Source: Calliopsis andreniformis (taxonomy: Eukaryota; Arthropoda; Insecta; Hymenoptera; Andrenidae). From it: a stretch of DNA of 64,000 bases. The notes beneath the pieces are model-generated. The model was not told the DNA's origin. It did no database searches and worked only from the letters and a program-made list of their open reading frames with translations. The stretch spans positions 372,001 to 436,000 of the forward strand of contig NW_027480494.1 in NCBI RefSeq assembly GCF_051401765.1, given 5' to 3'. Below are positions 51,264 through 61,735 of this stretch, in pieces. How positions within the stretch are numbered: the first letter of the stretch is position 1; the number at the start of each line of letters is the position of its first letter. The translations under genes and the position numbers were made by a program.

Positions 51264-53375
51264 CCATAGCCATAGCCTTAGCATTCATAGCCATAACCAT
51301 AGCCATAGCAGCCATAGCCATAGCCATAGCAGCCATAGCGATAGCCATAGCAGCCATAGCCATAGCCATAGCAGTCATAGCCATAGCCATAGCCATAACA
51401 GCCATAGCCATAGCAGCCATAGCCATAGCCATAGCCATAGCCGTAGCAGCCATAGCCATAGCCATAGCAGCCATAGCCATAGCCACAGCAGCCATAGCCA
51501 TAGCCAGAGCAGTCATAGCCACAGCCATAGCAGTCATGGCCATAGCCATAGCAGCCATAGGCATAGCCATACCCATAGCAGCCATAGCCATAGCCATAGC
51601 AGTCATAGCTATAGCCATAGCCATAGCAGCCATAGCCATAGCCATAGCCATAGCAGCCATAGCCATAACCATAGCAGCCATAGCCATAGCCATACCCATA
51701 GCAGCCATAGCCATAGCCATAGCCGTCATAGCCATAGCCACAGCCATAGCAGCCATAGCCATAGCCATAGCCATAGCAGCCATAGCCATAGCCATAGCAG
51801 CCATAGCAATAGCCATAGCAGCCATAACCACAGCCATAGCAGCCATAGCCATAGCCATAGCAGCCATAGCCATAGCCATAGCAGCCAGAGCCAGAGCCAC
51901 AGCAGCCGTAGACATAGCCATAGCCTTGGCAGCCATAGACATAACCATGGCCATAGCAGCCATAGCCATAGCCATAGCAGCCATAGCCATAGCCATAGCA
52001 GCCGTAGCGATAGCCATAGCAGCCATAGGCATACCCATAGCAGCCGGAGCCAGAGCCACTGCGGCCGTAGACATAGCCATAGCCTTAGCAGCCGTAGCCA
52101 TAGCCATAGCCATAGCAGCCATAGCCATAGCCATAGCAGCCATAGCGATAGCCATAGCAGCCATAGCCATAGCCATAGCAGTCATAGCCATAGCCATAGC
52201 CATAGCAGCCATAGCCATAGCAGCCATAGCCATAGCCATAGCCATAGCCGTAGCAGCCATAGCCATAGCCATAGCAGCCATAGCCATAGCCATAGCAGCC
52301 ATAGCCACAGCCAGAGCAGTCATAGCCACAGCCATAGCAGTCATGGCCATAGCCATAGCAGCCATAGGCATAGCCATACCCATAGCAGCCATAGCCATAG
52401 CCATAGCAGTCATAGCTATAGCCATAGCCATAGCAGCCATAGCCATAGCCATAGCCATAGCAGCCATAGCCATAACCATAGCAGCCATAGCCATAGCCAT
52501 ACCCATAGCAGCCATAGCCATAGCCATAGCCGTCATAGCCATAGCCACAGCCATAGCAGCCATAGCCATAGCCATAGCCATAGCAGCCATAGCCATAGCC
52601 ATAGCAGCCATAGCAATAGCCATATCAGCCATAACCACAGCCATAGCAGCCATAGCCATAGCCATAGCAGCCATAGCCATAGCCATAGCAGCCAGAGCCA
52701 GAGCCACAGCAGCCGTAGACATAGCCATAGCCTTGGCAGCCATAGACATAACCATGGCCATAGCAGCCATAGCCATAGCCATAGCAGCCATAGCCATAGC
52801 CATAGCAGCCGTAGCGATAGCCATAGCAGCCATAGGCATACCCATAGCAGCCGGAGCCAGAGCCACTGCAGCCGTAGACATAGCCATAGCCTTAGCAGCC
52901 GTAGCCATAGCCATAGCCATAGCAGCCATAGCCATAGCCTTAGCAGCCATACCAATGGCCATAGTAGCCAAAGCCGTAGCCATAGCAGCCAAAGCCATAG
53001 CCATATCCATAGCGGCCATAGCCATAGCCATAGCAGTCATAGCCATAGCCATAGCCATAGCAGCCATGGCCATAGCCATAGCCATAGCAGCCATAGCCAT
53101 AGCCATAGCAGCCATAGCCATAGCCCTAGCAGACATAGCCACAGCCATAGCAGCCATAGTCATAGCCATAGCTGCCATAGGCATAGCCATACCCATAGCA
53201 GCCATAGACACAGCCATAGCAGTCATAGCCATAGCCATAGCCATAACAGCCATAGCCATAGCCATAGCCATAGCAGCCATAGCCATAGCCATAGCAGCCA
53301 TAGCAATAGCCATAGCAGCCATAACCACAGCCATAGCAGCCATAGCCATAGCCATAGCAGCCATAGCCATAGCCA
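51264..53375 (+). repeat. Higher-order unit D, copy 2 (partial)
   Basis: The join at about 51,264 fuses a GCAGCCGTATCC dimer end to CATAGCCATAGCCTTAGCATTC. From there copy 1 is followed at +4,295/4,296 up to about 53,200, then at +4,317 after copy 1 loses 21 bp near 48,895. Similarity stops near 53,375, where this copy enters a GAGCCAGAGCC module while copy 1 has GCCATCGCCATAACC. It lacks a CA-rich module. Confidence 0.84.
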
Positions 53376-56300
53376 TAGCAGCCAGAGCCAGAGCCACAGC
53401 AGCCGTAGACATAGCCATAGCCTTAGGGGCCATAGACATAACCATAGCCATAGCAGCCATAGAAATAGCCATAGCCGCCACAGCCATGGCCATTGTATCC
53501 AAAACCATAGCCATAGCAGCCATAGCCAAAGACATAGCCATAGCAGCCATAGCCATAGCCATAGCCATAGCCATAGAAGCCATAGCCATAGCCATAGCAG
53601 ACATAGCCATAGCCATAGCCATAGCAGCCGTATCCATAGCCATAGTAGCCATAGCCATAGCCATAGCAGCCATAGTCGCCATAGCCATAACCATAGCAGC
53701 CATAGCCATAGCCATAGCAGACATAGCCATAGCCATAGCCATAGCAGCCGTATCCATAGCCATAGTAGCCATAGCCATAGCCATAGCAGCCATAGCCGCC
53801 ATAGCCATAGCCATAGTAGCCATAGCCATAGCCATAGCAGCCAGAGCCAGAGCCACAGCAGCCGTAGACATAGCCATAGCCTTGGCAGCCATAGACATAC
53901 CCATGGCCATAGCAGCCATAGCCATAGCCATAGCAGCCATAGCCATAGCCATAGCAGCCGTAGCGATAGCCATAGCAGCCATAGGCATACCCATAGCAGC
54001 CGGAGCCAGAGCCACTGCAGCCGTAGACATAGCCATAGCCTTAGCAGCCGTAGCCATAGCCATAGCCATAGCAGCCATAGCCATAGCCATAGCATCCATA
54101 GCAATAGCCATAGCAGCCATAACCACAGCCATAGCCATAGCAGCCATAGCCATAGCCATAGCCATAGCAGCCATAGCCATATCCATAGCAGCCATAGCCA
54201 TAGCCATAGCAGCCATAGCCATAGCCATAGCAGTTATAGCCATAGACATAGCCATAGCAGCCATAGCCATAGCCATAGCCATAGCAGACATAGCCATAGC
54301 CATAGCAGCCATAGCAGCCATAGCCATAACCATAGCAGCCATAGCCATAGCCATAGCAGACATAACCACAGCCACAGCAGCCATAGCCATAGCCATAGAA
54401 GCCATAGCCATAGCCATAGCAGCCAGAGCCAGAGCCTCAGCAGCCGTAGACATAGCCATAGCCTTAGGGGCCATAGACATAACCATAGCCTTAGCAGCCA
54501 TAGCCAAAGACATAACCATAGCAGCCATAGCCATAGCCATAGCCATAGCCATAGCAGCCATAGCCATAGCCATAGCAGACATAGCCATAGCCATAGCCAT
54601 AGCAGCCGTATCCATAGCCATAGCAGCCATAGCCATAGCCATAGCAGCCATAGTCGCCATAGCCATAACCATAGCAGCCATAGCCATAGCCATAGCAGAC
54701 ATAGCCATAGCCATAGCCATAGCAGCCGTATCCATAGCCATAGTAGCCATAGCCATAGCCATAGCAGCCATAGCCGCCATAGCCATAGCCATAGCAGCCA
54801 TAGCCATAGCCATTGCAGCCATAGCCATAGCCATAGCAGCCATAGCCATAGCCATACCCATAGCAGCCATAGCCATAGCCATAGCAGTCATGGCCATAGC
54901 CATAGACAAAGCAACCATAGCCATAGCCACAGCCATAGCAGCCATAGCCATAACCATAGCAGCCATAGCCATAGCCATAGCAGACATAACCACAGCCATA
55001 GCAGCCATAGCCATAGCCATAGCAGCCATAGCCATCGCCATAGCCTTAGCAGCAATAGCCATAGTCATAGCCATAGCCATAGCAGCTATAGCCATAGCCA
55101 TAGCCATAGCAGCCACAGCCGTAGCCATAGCAGCCATAGCCATAGCCATAGCAGCCATAGTAGACATAGCCATAGCCATAGCAGCCATAGCCATAGCCAT
55201 AGCAGCCATAGCCATAGCTATAGCAGCCAGAGCCGGAGCCACAGCAGCCGTAGACATAGCCATAGCCTTAGCAGCCATAGCCATAACCATAGCTATAGCA
55301 GCCATAGCCATAGCAGCCATTGACATATCCATAGCAGCCAGAGCCAGAGCCACAGCAGCCGTAGACATAGCCATAGCAGCCGTAGCCATAGCCATAGCTG
55401 CCACAGTCATAACCTTAGCCATTGCAGCCATAGCCATAGCCATAGCAGCCATAGCCGTAGCCATAGCAGCCATAGCCATAGCCATAGCAGCCATAGCCGT
55501 AGCCATAGCAGCCATAGCGATAGCCGTAGCAGCCGTAGGCATAGCCATAGCAGCCATAGCTATATCCATAGCAGACACACACATAGCCACAGCCATAGCA
55601 GCCATAATCATAGCCATAGCCATAGCCGCCACAGCCATGGCCATAGTATCCAAAACCATAGCCATAGCAGCCATAGCCAAAGACATAGCCATAGCAGCCA
55701 TAGCCATAGCCATAGCCATAGCAGCCATAGCCAGATCCATAGCAGCCATAGCCGTAGCCATAGCAGCCATAGCCATAGCCAATGCAGCCATAACCATAGC
55801 CATAGCATCCATAGCGATAGCCATAGCAGCCGTAGGCAGAGCCATAGCAACCATAGCTATATCCATAGCAGACACACACATAGCCACAGCCATAGCAGCC
55901 ATAATTATAGCCATAGCCATAGCAGCCAATGCCATAGCCATAGCCATAGCAGCTGTAGCCATTGCCAAAGCGGCCATAGCCATAGCCACAGCAGCCTTAG
56001 CCATAGCAATAGCCATAGCAGACATAGCCATAGCCATAGCCATAGCAGCCTTGGCCGTAGCCATAGTCATAGCAGACATAGCCATAGCCATAGCCATAGC
56101 AGCCATAGCCATAGCCATAGCAGCCGTAGCCATAGCAGCCGCAGCCATAGCCATAGCCATAGCAGCCATTGCCATAGCCATTGCAGCCATAACCACAGCC
56201 ATAGCAGCCATAGCCATAGCCATAGCAGACATAGGCATATCCATAGCAGCGAGAGCCAGAGCCGCAGCAGCCGTAGACATAGCCATATCCTTAGCAGCCA

Positions 56301-56577
56301 TAGACATAGCCATAGCAGCCATAGCCATAGCCATAGCAGACATAGCCACAGCCATAGCAGCCATAGTCATAGCCATAGCTGCCATAGGCATAGCCATACC
56401 CATAGCAGCCATAGACATAGCCATAGCAGTCATAGCCATAGCCATAGCCATAACAGCCATAGCCATAGCCATAGCCATAGCAGCCATAGCCATAGCCATA
56501 GCAGCCATAGCAATAGCCATAGCAGCCATAGCAATAGCCATAGCAGCCATAACCACAGCCATAGCAGCCATAGCCAT
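52915..56577 (+). repeat. Higher-order unit E, copy 1 (3,663 bp)
   Basis: CCTTAGCAGCCATACCAATG recurs with its ACCAATG at 52951 and 56614, an offset of 3,663 bp. The block overlaps the right part of unit D copy 2, showing successive overlapping duplication events. CA-rich modules at 55574 and 55871 fall in the second half. A long CA-module-free stretch precedes them (49,745 to 55,574). Confidence 0.82.
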
Positions 56578-57900
56578 AGCCATAGCAGCCATAGCCATAG
56601 CCTTAGCAGCCATACCAATGGCCATAGTAGCCAAAGCCGTAGTCATAGCAGCCATAGCCATAGCCATATCCATAGCGGCCATAGCCATAGCCATAGCAGT
56701 CATAGCCATTGCCATAGCCATAGCAGCCATGGCCATAGCCATAGCCATAGCAGCCATAGCCATAGCCATAGCAGCCATAGCCATAGCCATAGCAGACATA
56801 GCCACAGCCATAGCAGCCATAGTCATAGCCATAGCTGCCATAGGCATAGCCATACCCATAGCAGCCATAGACATAGCCATAGCAGTCATAGCCATAGCCA
56901 TAGCCATAACAGCCATAGCCATAGCCATAGCCATAGCAGCCATAGCCATAGCCATAGCAGCCATAGCAATAGCCATAGCAGCCATAACCACAGCCATAGC
57001 AGCCATAGCCATAGCCATAGCAGCCATAGCCATAGCCATAGCAGCCAGAGCCAGAGCCACAGCAGCCGTAGACATAGCCATAGCCTTAGGGGCCATAGAC
57101 ATAACCATAGCCATAGCAGCCATAGAAATAGCCATAGCCGCCACAGCCATGGCCATTGTATCCAAAACCATAGCCATAGCAGCCATAGCCAAAGACATAG
57201 CCATAGCAGCCATAGCCATAGCCATAGCCATAGCCATAGAAGCCATAGCCATAGCCATAGCAGACATAGCCATAGCCATAGCCATAGCAGCCGTATCCAT
57301 AGCCATAGTAGCCATAGCCATAGCCATAGCAGCCATAGTCGCCATAGACATAACCATAGCAGCCATAGCCATAGCCATAGCAGACATAGCCATAGCCATA
57401 GCCATAGCAGCCGTATCCATAGCCATAGTAGCCATAGCCATAGCCATAGCAGCCATAGCCGCCATAGCCATAGCCATAGCAGCCATAGCCATAGCCATAG
57501 CAGCCAGAGCCAGAGCCACAGCAGCCGTAGACATAGCCATAGCCTTGGCAGCCATAGACATACCCATGGCCATAGCAGCCATAGCCATAGCCATAGCAGC
57601 CATAGCCATAGCCATAGCAGCCGTAGCGATAGCCATAGCAGCCATAGGCATACCCATAGCAGCCGGAGCCAGAGCCACTGCAGCCGTAGACATAGCCATA
57701 GCCTTAGCAGCCGTAGCCATAGCCATAGCCATAGCAGCCATAGCCATAGCCATAGCATCCATAGCAATAGCCATAGCAGCCATAACCACAGCCATAGCAG
57801 CCATAGCCATAGCCATAGCAGCCATAGCCATAGCCATAGCAGTTATAGCCATAGACATAGCAGCCATAGCCATAGCCATAGCAGACATAGCCACAGCCAT
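56578..57900 (+). repeat. Higher-order unit E, copy 2 (partial)
   Basis: This follows 52,915-54,250 at +3,663, including the CTTAGGGGCC variant, GTATCCAAAACC, the 120-bp GTATCC dimers and the GCATCCATAGCAATAGCC variant at 54,090/57,755. Point differences exist, for example GCCATAACC against GACATAACC near 57,350. Similarity becomes patchy after about 57,790. Confidence 0.8.
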
Positions 57901-58982
57901 AGCAGCCATAGTCATAGCCATAGCTGCCATAGGCATAGCCATACCCATAGCAGCCATAGACATAGCCATAGCTGTCATAGCCAGAGCCATAGCCATAACA
58001 GCCATAGCCATAGCCATAGCCATAGCAGCCATAGCCATAGCCATAGCAGCCATAGCAATAGCCATAGCAGCCATAACCACAGCCATAGCAGCCATAGCCA
58101 TAGCCATAGCAGCCATAGCCATAGCCATAGCAGTTATAGCCATAGACATAGCCATAGCAGCCATAGCCATAGCCACAGCCATAGCAGACATAGCCATAGC
58201 CATAGCAGCCATAGCCATAGCCAAACCCATAGCAGCCATAGCCATAGCCATAGCAGTCATGGCCATAGCCATAGACAAAGCAGCCATAGCCATAGCCACA
58301 GCCATAGCAGCCATAGCCATAACCATAGCAGCCATAGCCATAGCCATAGCAGACATAACCACAGCCACAGCAGCCATAGCCATAGCCATAGCAGCCATAG
58401 CCATAGCCATAGCAGCCAGAGCCAGAGCCACAGCAGCCGTAGACATAGCCATAGCCTTAGGGGCCATAGACATAACCATAGCCATAGCAGCCATGGAAAT
58501 AGCCATAGCCGCCACAGCCATGGCCATTGTATCCAAAACCATAGCCATAGCAGCCATAGCCAAAGACATAGCCATAGCAGCCATAGCCATAGCCATAGCC
58601 ATAGCCATAGCAGCCATAGCCATAGCCATAGCAGACATAGCCATAGCCATAGCCATAGCAGCCGTATCCATAGCCATAGTAGCCATAGCCATAGCCATAG
58701 CAGCCATAGTCGCCATAGCCATAACCATAGCAGCCATAGCCATAGCCATAGCAGACATAGCCATAGCCATAGCCATAGCAGCCGTATCCATAGCCATAGT
58801 AGCCATAGCCATAGCCATAGCAGCCATAGCCGCCATAGCCATAGCCATAGCAGCCATAGCCATAGCCATTGCAGCCATAGCCATAGCCATAGCAGCCATA
58901 GCCATAGCCATAGCAGTCATGGCCATAGCCATAGACAAAGCAACCGTAGCCATAGCCACAGCCATAGCAGCAATAGCCATAG
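57901..58982 (+). repeat. Mosaic stretch between units E and F
   Basis: Modules resemble 43,700-44,450 of unit C: GCAGTTATAGCC, CAAACCC, CTTAGGGGCC, GTATCCAAAACC and the GTATCC dimer at about 58,660 and 58,780. It contains no CA-rich module and no gene. Confidence 0.75.
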
Positions 58983-60530
58983 CCATAGCAGCCATAGCCA
59001 TAGTCATAGCAGCCATAGCGATAGCCATAGCAGCCATAGCCACTGCCATGGCGGACATCGCAGCCATAGCCGTAGCCATAGTCATAGTCACAGCAGCCAT
59101 AGCGATAGCCATAGCAGACATAGCCATAGTCATAGCAGCCATAGCCATAGCCACAGCCATATCAGCCATATCCATAGCCATAGCAGCCATAGCGATAGCC
59201 ATAGCAGCCGTAGGCAGAGCCATAGCAGCCATAGCTATATCCATAGTAGACACACACATAGCCACAGCCATAGCAGCCATAATCATAGCCATAGCCATAG
59301 CAGCCAATGCCATAGCCATAGCCATAGCAGCTGTAGCCATTGCCAAAGCGGCCATAGCCATAGCCACATCAGCCTTAGCCATAGCCATAGCCAGAGCAGC
59401 CATAGCCATAGCAGCCGCAGCCATAGCCACAGCCATAGCAGCCATAGCCATAACCATAGCAGCCATAGCCATAGCCATAGCAGACATAACCACAGCCATA
59501 GCAGCCATAGCCATAGCCATAGCAGCCATAGCCATAGCCATAGCAGCCATAGCCATAGCCATAGCAGCCAGAGCCAGAGCCACAGCAGCCGTAGTCATAG
59601 CCATAGCCTTAGCAGCCATACACAGAACCATAGCCATAGCAGCCATAGCCATAGCCACAGCAGCCATAGTCACAGCCATAGCAGCCATAGCCACAGCCGT
59701 AGCAGCCATAGCCATAGCCATAGCAGCCATAACCATAGCCATAGCAGTCATACCGATAGCCATAGCAGCCGTAGGCAGAGCCATAGCAGCCATAGCTTTA
59801 TCCATAGTAGACACACACATAGCCACAGGCATAGCAGCCATAATCATAGCCATAGCCATAGCAGCCAATGCCATAGCCATAGCCATAGCAGCTGTAGCCA
59901 CTGCCAAAGCGGCCATAGCCATAGCCACAGCAGCCTTAGCCATAGCCATAGTCACAGCAGCCATAGCCATAGCAGCAGCAGCCATAGCCACAGCCATAGC
60001 AGCCATAGCCATAACCATAGCAGCCATAGCCATAGCAGACATAACCACAGCCATAGCAGCCATAGCCACAGCCATAGCAGCCATAGCCATAGCCATAGCA
60101 GCCAGAGGCAGAGCCACAGCAGCTGTAGACATAGCCATAGCCTTAGGAGCCATAGACATAACCATAGCCATAGCAGCCATAGCCATAGCCATAGCCGCCA
60201 CAGCCATGGCCATAGTATCCAAAACCATAGCAATAGCAGCCATAGCCAAAGACATAGCCATAGCAGCCATAGCCATAGCCATAGCCATAGCCATAGCAGA
60301 CATAGCCATAGCCATAGCAGACGTAGCCATAGCCATAGCTATAGCAGCCGTATCCATAGCCATAGTAGCCATAGCAATAGCCATAGCACCCATAGTCGCC
60401 ATAGCCATAACCATAGCACCCATAGCCATAGCCATAGCAGACATAGCCATAGCCATAGCCATAGCAGCCGTATCCATAGACATAGTAGACATAGCCATAG
60501 CCATAGCAGCCATAGCCGCCATAGCTATAT
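58983..60530 (+). repeat. Higher-order unit F, copy 1 (1,548 bp)
   Basis: CACTGCCATGGCGGACATCG begins at 59041 and 60589, 1,548 bp apart. CA-rich modules at 59249/60797 and 59810/61358 keep the same offset. The first roughly 200 bp are among the most diverged from the hexamer in the window. The module at 59810 carries CTTTATCC in place of the usual CTATATCC. Confidence 0.9.
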
Positions 60531-61735
60531 CCATAGCAGCCATAGCCATAGTCATAGCAGCCATAGCGATAGCCATAGCAGCCATAGCCACTGCCATGGC
60601 GGACATCGCAGCCATAGCCGTAGCCATAGTCATAGTCACAGCAGCCATAGCGATAGCCATAGCAGACATAGCCATAGTCATAGCAGCCATAGCCATAGCC
60701 ACAGCCATATCAGCCATATCCATAGCCATAGCAGCCATAGCGATAGCCATAGCAGCCGTAGGCAGAGCCATAGCAGCCATAGCTATATCCATAGTAGACA
60801 CACACATAGCCACAGCCATAGCAGCCATAATCATAGCCATAGCCATAGCAGCCAATGCCATAGCCATAGCCATAGCAGCTGTAGCCATTGCCAAAGCGGC
60901 CATAGCCATAGCCACATCAGCCTTAGCCATAGCCATAGCCAGAGCAGCCATAGCCATAGCAGCCGCAGCCATAGCCACAGCCATAGCAGCCATAGCCATA
61001 ACCATAGCAGCCATAGCCATAGCCATAGCAGACATAACCACAGCCATAGCAGCCATAGCCATAGCCATAGCAGCCATAGCCATAGCCATAGCAGCCATAG
61101 CCATAGCCATAGCAGCCAGAGCCAGAGCCACAGCAGCCGTAGTCATAGCCATAGCCTTAGCAGCCATACACAGAACCATAGCCATAGCAGCCATAGCCAT
61201 AGCCACAGCAGCCATAGTCACAGCCATAGCAGCCATAGCCACAGCCGTAGCAGCCATAGCCATAGCCATAGCAGCCATAACCATAGCCATAGCAGTCATA
61301 CCGATAGCCATAGCAGCCGTAGGCAGAGCCATAGCAGCCATAGCTTTATCCATAGTAGACACACACATAGCCACAGGCATAGCAGCCATAATCATAGCCA
61401 TAGCCATAGCAGCCAATGCCATAGCCATAGCCATAGCAGCTGTAGCCACTGCCAAAGCGGCCATAGCCATAGCCACAGCAGCCTTAGCCATAGCCATAGT
61501 CACAGCAGCCATAGCCATAGCAGCAGCAGCCATAGCCACAGCCATAGCAGCCATAGCCATAACCATAGCAGCCATAGCCATAGCAGACATAACCACAGCC
61601 ATAGCAGCCATAGCCACAGCCATAGCAGCCATAGCCATAGCCATAGCAGCCAGAGGCAGAGCCACAGCAGCTGTAGACATAGCCATAGCCTTAGGAGCCA
61701 TAGACATAACCATAGCCATAGCAGCCATAGCCATA
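60531..61735 (+). repeat. Higher-order unit F, copy 2 (about 1,205 bp)
   Basis: This is a tandem copy of 58,983-60,187. Identity stops at about 61,735, where copy 1 continues GCCATAGCCGCC and this copy continues GCCATAACCATAGC. No difference was noticed between the copies in the lines compared by eye. Confidence 0.88.

Larger units (their letters stand above)
229..61369 (+). repeat. CA-rich landmark module family (GACACACACATA)
   Basis: This is a conserved module in which the hexamer is replaced by GCTATATCC, then ATAG(C/T)A, then GACACACACATA. It is usually preceded by GCCGTAGGCAGAGCC or GCCGTAGGCATAGCC and often followed by CATAATCATAGCC and AGCCAATGCC. I count about 45 copies; starts of the GACACACA core include 229, 3802, 7375, 10479, 11817, 12567, 13305, 13788, 15273, 16032, 18078, 18855, 19152, 20283, 21060, 21357, the unit B copy 2 equivalents 21957-31470, 35637, 35934, 38406, 40611, 40908, 43101, 44985, 46677, 49745, 55574, 55871, 59249, 59810, 60797 and 61358. 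One degenerate copy is at 7761. It is the best single landmark for aligning higher-order units. On the - strand it supplies the Met-Cys-Val start of most Tyr-Gly open frames. Confidence 0.92.
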
